A stretch of 64,000 nt of DNA from Prosthecomicrobium pneumaticum (GTDB taxonomy: Bacteria; Pseudomonadota; Alphaproteobacteria; Rhizobiales; Kaistiaceae), in contig NZ_JACHOO010000004.1 of assembly GCF_014199915.1 (NCBI RefSeq), forward strand, positions 42,024 to 106,023, read 5' to 3'. Position numbers and translations under genes: made by a program. Shown one piece after another: positions 36,778-45,745 of the stretch (its first letter is position 1; the number at the start of each line of letters is the position of its first letter). The notes under the pieces were generated by a model. That model was not told the DNA's origin and ran no database searches. It saw only the letters and a program-made list of their open reading frames with translations.

Positions 36778-36898
36778 GACGCAAGTGCGGCGCCTTCGTG
36801 CCGCCCCGTCGCGGCGGCGTGACGGGTCAATGCCGAGCCAGCCGAACCGCGCGAGCGCCGACGGCGAGCCAGGCCACAGCAATTCCTTGGGGGTTGGC

Positions 36899-39043
36899 AT
36901 GAGGGTCTCGGGCTCGGGACGGCACTTCAACGCGCTGATGGCGGGCACCGCGGTCCTGCTGGCGCTGGGCACGCAGGCTTTCGCGCAGACCGCGCCCGCT
37001 TCCGAAGAGGCGGCGGCACAGGACGGCATCATCGTCAGGGGCAACAAGGTCAAGGCGACGCTCGACACGATCACCGTCACCGCCTCGAAGGGCGAAGAGG
37101 CGGCGATCGACCAGCTCGCCGGCGTCTCGATCGTCTCGGCGGAGGAACTGGAGCGCATCCAGGCCGGCCTGCCGAGCGAGATCTTCCGCGCCGTTCCCGG
37201 TGTGATGACGGCGCCGCTCGGCAATGATCCGGGCACGATCATGAACATTCGCGGCTTGCAGGATTTCGGCCGCGTCGCGGTGACGGTCGACGGTGCGCGG
37301 CAGAATTTCTCGCGCAACAGCCATGCCGGCAATGGCACCTTCTATCTGGAGCCGGAGATCCTGAAGAGCGCGACGGTGATCCGCGGCCCGGTGGCGAACG
37401 CCTATGGCTCCGGCGCGATCGGCGGCGTCATCTCCTTCGAGACCATCGATCCGGTCGACTTCCTCGAGCCGGGCGAGACCTGGGCGCTGTCGGAGAAGTT
37501 CGGCATCGACTTCAACAGCGAGGGCTATGTCACCTCGACCACCGGCGCGCTGCAGGTGAACGACCAGCTCGGCGTGCTCGGCAATTTCGTCTACCGCAAC
37601 GACGGCGACTACACGACCGGCAATGGCGTCGTGCTCGGCGATACCGCACAGGAGCTCGAGAACGGCCTCCTCAAGGCGGTGATCAACCCCGCCGAATTCC
37701 ACGAGATCGAGCTGAGCGGCATCCTCTTCAACGACGATTACGACGCGAGCCGCTCGGCGGGCCTCTCTTCGGCGACGACCGAAGCGGTCGAAACGCAGAA
37801 CCAGGCCGCGACCGCGCGCTGGACCTACTCCAATCCCGACGATCGTCTGTTCGACTTCCAGGGCACCGCCTACTGGAACGACACCGATACGAGCATGGTG
37901 AAGACCGGTCCGACCAACAGCGGCAGCACCGGCAATATCGGCGACCGGCGCGAGTTCGAGGTCGAGACCTACGGCTTCGACCTGCACAACGCCTCGCGGG
38001 TCGCGGCGCTCGGCTTTGAAAACACCTTCACCTATGGCGGCGATTATTTCCACGACGACGCCGACAGCTGGTCGGACCTCACCACCTCGTCGCCGCCGAA
38101 GTCGACGGCGAGCGCGACCGGCTCCGGCGTGCGCGAAGCCTATGGCGCCTTCCTCGAATGGAAGGGCGAGCGCGGCGACTGGCTCGAACTGATCGCCGCC
38201 GCGCGGTATGACGGCTTCAACCTCGAGGGCGAGGATGCGAGCGGCGATCCGGTCAGCCTCGATGGCGGCCGTCTGTCGCCGCGCGCCACGATCGGCGTGA
38301 CGCCGCTCACCGGCTTCCAGCTCTACGGCACCTATGCCGAGGGCTATCGCGCGCCCTCGATCACCGAGACCTTCGTCGGCGGCTCGCACCAGAACGACTT
38401 CTCCTGGATCCCCAACCCCGATCTCGATCCGGAGATCGCCCGCACCTTCGAGATCGGCACCAATCTCAAGTATGACGGGGTGTTCTCGGAGGTCGACCAG
38501 CTGCGCGCCAAGGTCGCCGTCTTCCACACCGAGGTCGACGACTATATCGACATCGTCTCGCTCGGCGGCGGCATCAGCCAGTATCAGAACATCGACGGGG
38601 CGACGATCGAGGGCATCGAGGCGGAGCTCAACTACGACTTCGGCGCCGGCTTCCTCGGCCTCGCCGGCGCGCTGATCGACGCGGAGAACGACGACGGCGG
38701 CCATCTCAACAATGCGCCGCAGAACAAGTTCAGCGCGACCGTCGGCATGCGCGCCTTCGAGGAGCGGCTGACCTACGGCATGCAGTGGATCTCGATCGGC
38801 GAGGGCTGGCACAACGCCGTCGAGACCGAAGTGCCCGCCTACAATCTCGTCAACGTGTTCGCCAACTTCCAGGTGAGCAAGAACGTGCGGGTCGACTTCG
38901 CGATCGAGAACCTGCTCGACGAGGATTACACCAACGCGCAGAGCGGCTATTTCGGCCTGTCGCCGAGCTATCAGCCGGTGCTCGTCGAGGACGGCAAGGG
39001 CCAGACCATCAAGCTCGCGATCACCTCGCGCATCGGCGGCTGA
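36899..39043 (+). CDS. hmuR: TonB-dependent haem/haemoglobin outer-membrane receptor
   Basis: 714 residues from the chosen ATG. A signal peptide (MRVSGSGRHFNALMAGTAVL onward, cleaved near TQAFAQ) precedes a TonB-box-like TITVTASK, the plug domain and a 22-strand barrel ending with aromatic-poor TSRIGG. The haem-receptor signature pair is clear: YRAP (GYRAPSITE) and NPDLDPE, corresponding to FRAP and NPNL in HmuR/BhuR/ShuA. Upstream in-frame ATG at 36725 is rejected since it falls on the operator palindrome. It is divergent from hemP-hmuTUV and followed by a strong terminator. Confidence 0.92.
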   Translation: MRVSGSGRHFNALMAGTAVLLALGTQAFAQTAPASEEAAAQDGIIVRGNKVKATLDTITVTASKGEEAAIDQLAGVSIVSAEELERIQAGLPSEIFRAVPGVMTAPLGNDPGTIMNIRGLQDFGRVAVTVDGARQNFSRNSHAGNGTFYLEPEILKSATVIRGPVANAYGSGAIGGVISFETIDPVDFLEPGETWALSEKFGIDFNSEGYVTSTTGALQVNDQLGVLGNFVYRNDGDYTTGNGVVLGDTAQELENGLLKAVINPAEFHEIELSGILFNDDYDASRSAGLSSATTEAVETQNQAATARWTYSNPDDRLFDFQGTAYWNDTDTSMVKTGPTNSGSTGNIGDRREFEVETYGFDLHNASRVAALGFENTFTYGGDYFHDDADSWSDLTTSSPPKSTASATGSGVREAYGAFLEWKGERGDWLELIAAARYDGFNLEGEDASGDPVSLDGGRLSPRATIGVTPLTGFQLYGTYAEGYRAPSITETFVGGSHQNDFSWIPNPDLDPEIARTFEIGTNLKYDGVFSEVDQLRAKVAVFHTEVDDYIDIVSLGGGISQYQNIDGATIEGIEAELNYDFGAGFLGLAGALIDAENDDGGHLNNAPQNKFSATVGMRAFEERLTYGMQWISIGEGWHNAVETEVPAYNLVNVFANFQVSKNVRVDFAIENLLDEDYTNAQSGYFGLSPSYQPVLVEDGKGQTIKLAITSRIGG

Positions 39044-39095
39044 TCTTCGCTTGCGACGACGCCGGGCGGGTGGTGTGGTGACGCCCACCCGGCGC

Positions 39096-39131
39096 GGAGG
39101 AGGGGAACCGGTCGCGCCCGGCCCCTCCTCC
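39096..39131 (+). terminator. Rho-independent-like terminator after the haem receptor gene
   Basis: A perfect 10-bp stem (GGAGGAGGGG at 39096-39105 with CCCCTCCTCC at 39122-39131) is followed by TCTCGTTTT. A second, weaker GC hairpin lies just before it at about 39059-39094. Confidence 0.65.
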
Positions 39132-39174
39132 TCTCGTTTTCGCTCACGCCCACACCAGCCATGACGGACCGACC

Positions 39175-39486
39175 ATGACCTTCATCGCCATGAACCGCTT
39201 CCAGGTCGCCCGGGGCCACGAGGCCGCCTTCGAGGAGATCTGGAAGACCCGCGACCGCCATCTCGACAGCGTGCCCGGCTTCGTCGAGTTCCGCCTGCTG
39301 AAGGGGCCGGAGAGCGAAGAGGCGACGCTCTACTCTTCGCACACCGTCTGGCGCTCGAAAGACGACTTCCTCGCCTGGACGAAGTCGGACGCCTTCCGCA
39401 AGGCGCATGCCGGTGCCGGCGCGGCGAAGCCCGTCTATCTCGGACCGCCGGTGTTCGAGGGCTTCGAGGTGGTGGAAGGCGCCTGA
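39175..39486 (+). CDS. hmuQ: IsdG/HmuQ-like haem-degrading monooxygenase
   Basis: 103-residue ABM-fold protein. The three residues used by IsdG-type haem oxygenases are in the expected places: Asn7 (IAMNRFQV), Trp68 (DDFLAWTKS) and His78 (FRKAHAG). IsdG-family enzymes including rhizobial HmuQ/HmuD open the haem ring to release iron. It lies 131 bases after the TonB receptor with a terminator between, so it may have its own promoter. Absence of hmuS from the locus makes this the likely haem-processing enzyme. Confidence 0.85.
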   Translation: MTFIAMNRFQVARGHEAAFEEIWKTRDRHLDSVPGFVEFRLLKGPESEEATLYSSHTVWRSKDDFLAWTKSDAFRKAHAGAGAAKPVYLGPPVFEGFEVVEGA

Positions 39487-39582
39487 TCCCTCCCGCGACG
39501 GGCCGTTTCGCCGCATCCGACTGGCGCGCGCCGCGCCGAGCGGCTAAAGGAAGCGCCAAACGCCCGACACGATCAGGACTCC

Positions 39583-40608
39583 ATGCGCGCTCTGAGACTG
39601 CAAGCCGACCGAAAGCTCGCTCTCGTCGAGATCCCCGACGCGCCCGAGCCGGGCGAAGGCGAAGTCCGTGTCCGCATGGGCGCCGTGGCGCTCAACCACA
39701 TCGATGTGTGGGGCTGGCGCGGCATGGCGTTTGCCAAGCGCACGCTGCCGCTCACCGTCGGCGCCGAGGCGGCCGGAACGGTCGAGAGCGTCGGTCCCGG
39801 CGTCACCGATCTCACCCCGGGCCAGGTGGTGGCGATCTACGGTGCCGAGACGTGCGGCCACTGCCCGGCCTGCCGCGCCGGCCGCGACAATCTCTGCGAG
39901 AACGTCGCCGGCGTGCGCGGCTTCCATATCGACGGGCTGGCGAGCGAACTCGTCACGGTGAAGGCGCGCCATGCGGTGCCGGCGCCGGCCGGCGTGTCGG
40001 TGCGCGACGCCTCGCTCGCGCCGATCACCTTCGGCACGCCCGAGCACATGCTGTTCGACAACGCGAAGCTCGAGGCGGGCCAGACCGTTCTGGTCCAGGC
40101 CGGAGGCTCGGGCGTCGGCACCTCGGCGATCCAGCTTGCGAAGAGCGTCGGGGCGACGGTGATCACCACGGTCGGCAGTGCCGAGAAGGCCGAGAAGGCG
40201 AAGGCGCTCGGCGCCGACCATGTCATCAACTACCGCGAGGAGCGCTTCGAGGGTGTCGTCCGCAAGCTGACGAAGAAGCGTGGTGTCGACGTGGTGTTCG
40301 AGCACGTCGGCGTCGATACCTGGGCCGGCAGCCTGTTCTCGCTGCGCCGGGGCGGCACGCTCGTCACCTGCGGCTCGACCACCGGCATCGTCGCCGAGAT
40401 CAACCTGTTCCAGCTCTACCAGCAGCAATTGCGGCTGATCGGCAGCTTCGGTTGCCGGATCGCCAATCTCGCCACCTCGCTCGGCAAGCTCGGCGACGGC
40501 ACGGTGAAGCCGGTGATCGACGCCGAGATTCCGATCGAGTCGATCGACGAGGCGCTGCAGCGGATCGAGCGGCGCGACGTGTTCGGCAAGATCGTCGTGA
40601 CGCTCTGA
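39583..40608 (+). CDS. Zinc-type alcohol dehydrogenase, AdhXL-like
   Basis: 341-residue medium-chain dehydrogenase. The structural-zinc cysteines are intact (CGHCPACRAGRDNLC) and the Rossmann motif is VQAGGSGVGTSAIQLAKSVG. The catalytic-zinc site starts at a position where Cys is usual but NHIDVWGWRG is found, as in quinone-reductase-like members. It is followed after 28 bases by an LpxXL-like acyltransferase gene; in Rhizobium the order adh2XL-lpxXL ends the acpXL cluster for the 27-hydroxyoctacosanoate chain of lipid A. That context suggests a role in making or handling the long acyl chain. Confidence 0.8.
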   Translation: MRALRLQADRKLALVEIPDAPEPGEGEVRVRMGAVALNHIDVWGWRGMAFAKRTLPLTVGAEAAGTVESVGPGVTDLTPGQVVAIYGAETCGHCPACRAGRDNLCENVAGVRGFHIDGLASELVTVKARHAVPAPAGVSVRDASLAPITFGTPEHMLFDNAKLEAGQTVLVQAGGSGVGTSAIQLAKSVGATVITTVGSAEKAEKAKALGADHVINYREERFEGVVRKLTKKRGVDVVFEHVGVDTWAGSLFSLRRGGTLVTCGSTTGIVAEINLFQLYQQQLRLIGSFGCRIANLATSLGKLGDGTVKPVIDAEIPIESIDEALQRIERRDVFGKIVVTL

Positions 40609-40636
40609 AGGCGATGGCGCGGGTCGGTCATCCGGC

Positions 40637-41692
40637 ATGAAGGTCGGCAAATACTTCCGCAAGGCGACCCGGCGGCTGACGCGCTCGCGTGGCGTCCAGT
40701 TCGCGGTGGCGAGCGGCGTGCGCGGCGCGATGGGGATGGTGCGCTCGCTCGGTCCCGACCGCGCCCCCGACTCCCTCGGCCGCCTCGCCAGCGCGATCGG
40801 CCGCTTCCTGCCGGAGGAGCGGGTCGCCCGCAAGAACATCGCCGCGGCCTTTCCGGAGAAGAGCGAGGCCGAGCGCGAGCGCATCCTGCGCGGTGCCTGG
40901 GCGAGTTTCGGACGGCTCGCGGCCGAATACGTCCATCTCGAGAGCCTGGTCGCCGACATCGACCCGGAACGCCCGACCGGCGGCCGGATCGAGGTGGCGG
41001 GGGTCGAGCATTTTCTCGCCCTGCGCGACGACGGTCGCCCGGGCATCATCTTTTCGGCCCATCTCGGCTGCTGGGAGATGCTGCCCGTGGTGGCGGCGCG
41101 CTACGGCCTGCCGCTCCTGTCGCTCTACCGCGCCCCCGTCAATGCGGTGCTCGCCAAGGATCTGGCACGGCGGCGCGAGGCGCTGATGGGGCGGCTCGTC
41201 GATTCGAGCCGCGGCGCCACCTTCGAGATCGGCGCGGCGCTCGAGCGCGGCGACCATCTCGGCCTCCTGACCGACCAGTTCCATCACAGCGGCCATGTCG
41301 TGACGCTGTTCGGCCGGCAGACCCGGGCGAACCCGCTCGTCGGACGGCTGGCGCGGCAATATGAGTGCCCGGTGCACGGCGCCCGCTCGATCCGCCTGCC
41401 GGACGGCCGCTACCGGCTCGAACTGACGCCCGCCTTCGACCTGCCGCGCGACGCGGAAGGGCGGATCGATGCGGAAGGCACCACCGCCCTCGTCATGAGC
41501 GTGGTCGAGGGCTGGGTGCGCGAGCACCCGGAGCAATGGCTCTGGCAGCACGACCGCTGGAAGCGGAACGGCAAGCCCCTGCCCGACGCGCTCGCCGCGC
41601 GGGGTCCGGCGGTGTCCACGGCGTCGGAGCCGTGCGGCTCCGGGACCGCGCCCCACGATGACGATCCGGAAACGGCGCAGGAGCGCCGCTGA
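40637..41692 (+). CDS. LpxXL/LpxL-like lipid A acyltransferase
   Basis: 351-residue acyltransferase of the HtrB/LpxL family. The HX4(D/E) catalytic motif is SAHLGCWE at about residues 138-145, preceded by the basic N-terminal membrane anchor MKVGKYFRKATRRL. RKNIAAAFPEKSEAER is the typical family segment. The last 35 residues are a low-complexity acidic/polar tail. Placed after an AdhXL-like gene, it fits LpxXL, which adds a very-long-chain fatty acid to lipid A. The gene converges on a MarR gene with no space between the stops. Confidence 0.82.
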   Translation: MKVGKYFRKATRRLTRSRGVQFAVASGVRGAMGMVRSLGPDRAPDSLGRLASAIGRFLPEERVARKNIAAAFPEKSEAERERILRGAWASFGRLAAEYVHLESLVADIDPERPTGGRIEVAGVEHFLALRDDGRPGIIFSAHLGCWEMLPVVAARYGLPLLSLYRAPVNAVLAKDLARRREALMGRLVDSSRGATFEIGAALERGDHLGLLTDQFHHSGHVVTLFGRQTRANPLVGRLARQYECPVHGARSIRLPDGRYRLELTPAFDLPRDAEGRIDAEGTTALVMSVVEGWVREHPEQWLWQHDRWKRNGKPLPDALAARGPAVSTASEPCGSGTAPHDDDPETAQERR

Positions 41693-42145
41693 TCAGGCCG
41701 GCTCTTCGGCGGGCGCGTTGAGATTGGCCTGGATGCCGAGCAGCGCCTGGCGCAGCGCCGCCACCGCATCGGCATCGAGATTGCGCAAGCCTTCCTCTTC
41801 GAGCACCTTGCCGACGGCGCGGATCCGCCGCACCAGCGGTGCGGCCGCGGCGGTCGGCCGGATCAGCTTGGCGCGGCGGTCGGTCGGATCCGGCACGCGC
41901 TCGATCAGGCCCTGATTCTCGAGCCGGTCGAGGAAGCCGACGAGCGTCATCGGCTCGACGCAGAGTTCTTCGGCGAGCACCGCCTGGCGAAGGCCGGGCC
42001 GGCGGGCCGTAAAGGCGAGGGTACGTGCCTCGGCAACGGTCAGGCCCAGCCCAGACGCTTCCAGTCGACGCTCGTAGTGCCGGCGCATCTGCCGGGCTAC
42101 GTCGACGATGACGAAGCCGATGGGATCCTCGGGTGTGGCCGTCAA
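41693..42145 (-). CDS. MarR-family transcriptional regulator
   Basis: 150-residue winged-helix regulator. The helix-turn-helix lies in LRQAVLAEELCVEPMTLVGFLDRLENQGLIERV and the wing in PDPTDRRAKLIRPT, the MarR signature. A perfect short palindrome stands 19 bases upstream of its start and suggests self-repression. It is divergent from typA and converges on the lipid A acyltransferase, so its regulated genes are not certain. Ligand unknown. Confidence 0.88.
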   Translation of the reverse strand: MTATPEDPIGFVIVDVARQMRRHYERRLEASGLGLTVAEARTLAFTARRPGLRQAVLAEELCVEPMTLVGFLDRLENQGLIERVPDPTDRRAKLIRPTAAAAPLVRRIRAVGKVLEEEGLRNLDADAVAALRQALLGIQANLNAPAEEPA

Positions 42146-42163
42146 TGCGCTCTCCTCAGTTGA

Positions 42164-42176
42164 TAAGGTTTCCTTA
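42164..42176. promoter_or_regulatory. Candidate MarR operator
   Basis: TAAGG-TTT-CCTTA, a perfect 5-3-5 inverted repeat with further partial symmetry outside (TTGA on the left, CAAT on the right). It lies 19 to 31 bases upstream of the marR start, over its probable promoter. Confidence 0.5.
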
Positions 42177-42262
42177 CAATGACATCGGGCGACCCGAATT
42201 TCAACCCGGGCTTCCCGAGGGGTCTTCGATCCCGTCCAGCCAAGATCGTTTCGCGGCCGTCA

Positions 42263-42290
42263 TTGCTTGTTCCGGCCGGATCACTATATT
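42263..42290 (+). promoter_or_regulatory. Predicted promoter of typA
   Basis: TTGCTT (42263-42268) and TATATT (42285-42290) are separated by 16 bases. The -10 lies 35 bases upstream of the typA ATG, giving a leader of roughly 30 bases. Confidence 0.5.
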
Positions 42291-42325
42291 GCGCCGCAAA
42301 ATCGCTTCCCCGGATCATCGATATC

Positions 42326-44149
42326 ATGAAACTTCGAAATCTCGCCATTATTGCGCATGTCGACCACGGAAAAACCACGCTGGTCGACAAGCTGCTGCAG
42401 CAGTCCGGGGCGTTCCGGGAGAACCAGCGCGTCGCCGAACGCGTGATGGACTCGAACGATCTCGAAAAAGAGCGCGGAATCACCATTCTGGCGAAGGCGA
42501 CCTCGGTGGTCTGGAAGGACACCCGGATCAACATCGTCGACACGCCCGGCCATGCCGATTTCGGCGGCGAGGTGGAGCGCATCCTCAACATGGTCGACGG
42601 CGCGATCGTGCTCGTCGATGCCGCCGAAGGGCCGATGCCGCAGACGAAGTTCGTCGTCGGCAAGGCGCTGAAGGTCGGCCTGAAGCCGATCGTCGCGATC
42701 AACAAGGTCGACCGGCCCGACGCCCGTATCGAGGAAGTGGTGAACGAGGTGTTCGATCTCTTCGCCGCGCTCGACGCGACCGACGAGCAGCTCGATTTCC
42801 CGATCCTCTACGGCTCCGGCCGCAATGGCTGGATGTCGCGTGCCGCCGACGGCAGCCAGGACCAGGGCATGGCGCCGCTCTTCGATCTGGTGCTCGAGCA
42901 CGTTCCCGAGCCGACCGTCGAGGACGGTCCTTTCCGCATGATCGGCACGCTCCTCGAGGCGAACCCCTATCTCGGCCGCATGCTCACCGGGCGCATCGTC
43001 TCCGGCTCGGTCAAGCCGAATCAGGCGGTGAAGGTGCTCGGCGGCGACGGCAGCCTCGTCGAGCAGTTCCGCGTCTCGAAGATCCTCGCCTTCCGCGGCA
43101 TCGAGCGGCAGCCGATCGAGGAGGGCGTCGCCGGCGACATCATCGCCCTCGCGGGCATGACGAAGGGCACGGTGGCCGACACCTTCTGCGACCCCGCCGT
43201 CACCGAGCCGATCAAGGCGCAGCCGATCGATCCGCCGACGGTCACGATGTCCTTCATCGTCAATGACAGCCCGCTCGCCGGCACGGAGGGGGACAAGGTG
43301 ACGAGCCGCGTCATCCGCGACCGGCTGTTCAAGGAAGCCGAGGGCAATGTCGCGCTGAAGATCGAGGAGAGTTCCGAGAAGGACTCCTATTACGTCTCCG
43401 GCCGCGGCGAGCTGCAGCTCTCGGTGCTGATCGAGACGATGCGCCGCGAGGGTTTCGAGCTCGCCGTGTCGCGCCCGCGCGTCGTGATGCGCGACGATCC
43501 GGCGACCGGCGAGCGGCTCGAGCCGATCGAGGAAGTGCTGATCGACGTCGATGAGGAGCATTCCGGCGTCGTCGTGCAGAAGATGAGCGAGCGGAAGGGT
43601 GAGCTGGTCGAGCTGCGGCCGTCCGGCGGCAACCGCGTCCGCCTCGTCTTCTACGCCCCGACCCGTGGCCTGATCGGCTATCAGTCCGAGCTTCTGACCG
43701 ATACGCGCGGCACCGCGGTGATGAACCGTCTGTTCCACGCCTATCAGCCCTATAAGGGCCCGATCACCGGCCGCATCAACGGCGTGCTGCTCTCGAACGA
43801 ATCGGGCGAGGCGGTCGCCTACGCGCTCTTCAACCTCGAGGATCGCGGCCCGATGGTCATCGATCCGGGCGACAAGGTCTACGCCGGCATGATCGTCGGC
43901 ATCCACACCCGCGACAACGACCTCGAAGTGAACGTCCTCAAGGGCAAGAAGCTCACCAACATCCGGGCCGCCGGCAAGGACGAGGCGGTGCGCCTGACCC
44001 CGCCGATCAAGATGACCCTTGAGCGGGCGCTCTCCTGGATCCAGGACGACGAACTGGTCGAGGTGACGCCGAAGTCGATCCGGCTGCGCAAGGCGATCCT
44101 CGATCCGAACGACCGCAAGCGGGCCGAGCGCTCGAAGCTCAGCGCGTAA
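42326..44149 (+). CDS. typA: Ribosome-associated GTPase TypA/BipA
   Basis: 607 residues. G-domain motifs are AHVDHGKTTLVDKLL (G1), ERGITI (G2), DTPGHADFGGE (G3) and NKVDRPDAR (G4). Domains II, III and V and the BipA-specific C-terminal region (RNGVLLSNESGEAVAYALFN context) are complete. TypA binds the ribosome and supports growth under cold and other stresses. The ATG at 42326 gives MKLRNLAIIAHVDHGKTT, the normal N terminus. The gene is monocistronic with a strong hairpin after it. Confidence 0.97.
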   Translation: MKLRNLAIIAHVDHGKTTLVDKLLQQSGAFRENQRVAERVMDSNDLEKERGITILAKATSVVWKDTRINIVDTPGHADFGGEVERILNMVDGAIVLVDAAEGPMPQTKFVVGKALKVGLKPIVAINKVDRPDARIEEVVNEVFDLFAALDATDEQLDFPILYGSGRNGWMSRAADGSQDQGMAPLFDLVLEHVPEPTVEDGPFRMIGTLLEANPYLGRMLTGRIVSGSVKPNQAVKVLGGDGSLVEQFRVSKILAFRGIERQPIEEGVAGDIIALAGMTKGTVADTFCDPAVTEPIKAQPIDPPTVTMSFIVNDSPLAGTEGDKVTSRVIRDRLFKEAEGNVALKIEESSEKDSYYVSGRGELQLSVLIETMRREGFELAVSRPRVVMRDDPATGERLEPIEEVLIDVDEEHSGVVVQKMSERKGELVELRPSGGNRVRLVFYAPTRGLIGYQSELLTDTRGTAVMNRLFHAYQPYKGPITGRINGVLLSNESGEAVAYALFNLEDRGPMVIDPGDKVYAGMIVGIHTRDNDLEVNVLKGKKLTNIRAAGKDEAVRLTPPIKMTLERALSWIQDDELVEVTPKSIRLRKAILDPNDRKRAERSKLSA

Positions 44150-44157
44150 TGCCCGAT

Positions 44158-44183
44158 CGATGGCCGGGCGCCCCCGGCCATCG
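44158..44183 (+). terminator. Terminator-like hairpin after typA
   Basis: A perfect 11-bp stem (CGATGGCCGGG at 44158-44168 with its complement at 44173-44183) closes a 4-base loop 8 bases after the typA stop. No T-run follows. Confidence 0.55.
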
Positions 44184-44278
44184 CCCGGCGCGGCTCTTCG
44201 GCAACGCCCCGGTCACGGATGTGCGAAGCGGCAAGAAGCCTCTTCCGCACGTCCCGATCGCATCCTATCCTGCGCTTC

Positions 44279-44794
44279 ATGAGCACGCTGTCGATCGAGG
44301 TGCGCAGGGCCGAGAAGGCGGATGCGGGGGCCATATCCGAGGTCCACGATACCGCCTGGCGTCATGCCTATGAGGGCATGATCCCGGCGCGCGAACTCGC
44401 CCGCATGATCGCCCGCCGCGGTGCGGCCTGGTGGGAGCGGGCGATCCGGCGCGGCACCGGCATGCTGGTGCTCGATGTCGGCGGCACGGTCGCCGGCTAT
44501 GTCACCTTCGGACCCAATCGCGCCCGCAATCTCGTCCAGCGCGGCGAGGTCTACGAGCTCTATCTGCGGCCGGAATATCAGGGCGTCGGGCTCGGCACGC
44601 GGCTCTTCCTCGCCGCCCGGCGGGAGCTGCTGCGGCACGGCTTCGACAGCGCCGTCGTCTGGGCGCTCGCCGACAATGACGGCGCCTGCCGCTTCTATCG
44701 CAATGCCGGCGGCCGCCGCATCGCCCGCGGCAGCGAGCGCTTCGGCGACGTGACGCTCGCCAAGGTCGCCTTCGCCTTCGCCCGCAGCGGCTGA
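44279..44794 (+). CDS. GNAT-family N-acetyltransferase
   Basis: 171-residue acetyltransferase. The acetyl-CoA loop is YLRPEYQGVGLGTRLFLAARREL, and FYRNAGGRRIARGSERFGD follows as the family end. The N-terminal HDTAWRHAYEGMIP is common in GNATs of this type. The ATG at 44279 begins the conserved region. Neither operon context nor sequence gives a substrate. Confidence 0.88.
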   Translation: MSTLSIEVRRAEKADAGAISEVHDTAWRHAYEGMIPARELARMIARRGAAWWERAIRRGTGMLVLDVGGTVAGYVTFGPNRARNLVQRGEVYELYLRPEYQGVGLGTRLFLAARRELLRHGFDSAVVWALADNDGACRFYRNAGGRRIARGSERFGDVTLAKVAFAFARSG

Positions 44795-44881
44795 AACGGC
44801 GCGGCTTTTTGCGACGCAACAAGCGGCTTGAAGGCGGCGGGTCCGGGCTTTAGAGGAGGGCTCCGTCCAAGGAGTGCCCTC

Positions 44882-45418
44882 ATGCGCATCGACGCCATCC
44901 CGATCGGCAAGAACCCGCCGCACGATCTCAACGTCATCATCGAGGTGCCGGTCGGCGGCGAGCCGATCAAATACGAGCTCGACAAGGAGGCCGGCGCGCT
45001 CTACGTCGACCGCTTCCTCTATACGCCGATGCGCTATCCGGGCAATTACGGCTTCGTCCCGCACACGCTGTGCGGCGACGGCGATCCGCTCGACGTGCTC
45101 GTCGCCAATCAGCGGGCGATCGTGCCGGGCGCGGTGATGAACTGCCGGCCGGTCGGCGTGCTGAAGATGCGGGACGAGGGCGGTGAGGACGAGAAGATCA
45201 TCGCCGTGCCGTCGACCAAGCTCACCCGGCGCTACGAGCGGATCGCCTCCGTGCACGACCTGCCCGACATCACGCTGAAGCAGATCGAGCACTTCTTCAG
45301 CCATTACAAGGATCTCGAAAGCGGCAAGTGGGTCGAGATCATCGGCTGGGGCGACAAGGACGAGGCCGAGCGGCTGATCCTCGATGCGATCGAGCGGGCG
45401 AAGGCCGGGAAGGGCTGA
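44882..45418 (+). CDS. ppa: Inorganic pyrophosphatase (family I)
   Basis: 178 residues. The soluble family I signature is seen as DGDPLDVLV together with [16 protein letters not shown] and [11 protein letters not shown], which supply the metal-binding Asp and substrate Lys/Arg residues. It hydrolyses pyrophosphate made in biosynthesis. The N terminus [20 protein letters not shown] is typical for alphaproteobacteria. A GC hairpin follows the stop. Confidence 0.97.
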   Translation: MRIDAIPIGKNPPHDLNVIIEVPVGGEPIKYELDKEAGALYVDRFLYTPMRYPGNYGFVPHTLCGDGDPLDVLVANQRAIVPGAVMNCRPVGVLKMRDEGGEDEKIIAVPSTKLTRRYERIASVHDLPDITLKQIEHFFSHYKDLESGKWVEIIGWGDKDEAERLILDAIERAKAGKG

Positions 45419-45420
45419 GC

Positions 45421-45438
45421 CCGGCGGCTAACCGCCGG
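45421..45438. terminator. Short bidirectional hairpin between ppa and the DUF167 gene
   Basis: CCGGCGG (45421-45427) and CCGCCGG (45432-45438) enclose CTAA, which contains the DUF167 stop codon. Both convergent genes could use it. Confidence 0.45.
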
Positions 45439-45745
45439 TTGCGCGGGTGAGGGCCGCGGCGAGCCGCGCCGCGTCGCCCTCGATGTGCACCTGCTTCTGC
45501 CGCGCCGTCGCGCCCGAGACCAGGCTGACGGCGCCGCGCGCCACGCCGGCCGTTTCGGCGAGGAGGGCGAGAAGAGCGGCGTTCGCCGCGCCCTTGTCCG
45601 GCGCCGCCCGCACCCGGGCGGCGAGCACCGGCCGCCCGTCGGACAGCGTCTGCACCCCGTCGACCGCGTCGCGGCCGCCCTTCGGCGTCAGCCGGACGGC
45701 GACCGTCAGGCCGGTCGCATCGACCCGCCAGGGCAGGCCGGTCAC
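45428..45745 (-). CDS. DUF167 family protein (YggU-like)
   Basis: 105-residue small basic/acidic protein of DUF167. Conserved stretches are [39 protein letters not shown] and [18 protein letters not shown]. Function is unknown, although the gene is widely linked to yggT. The GTG at 45745 overlaps the yggT stop by 4 bases (GTGA), which decides the start over longer frames. Confidence 0.9.
   Translation of the reverse strand: MTGLPWRVDATGLTVAVRLTPKGGRDAVDGVQTLSDGRPVLAARVRAAPDKGAANAALLALLAETAGVARGAVSLVSGATARQKQVHIEGDAARLAAALTRATGG

Noticed and set aside
36725-36898. 58-residue N-terminal extension of the TonB receptor from an ATG at 36725
   Set aside because: The extension would precede the signal peptide and start inside the Fur-like palindrome. 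The ATG at 36899 begins a proper signal sequence.
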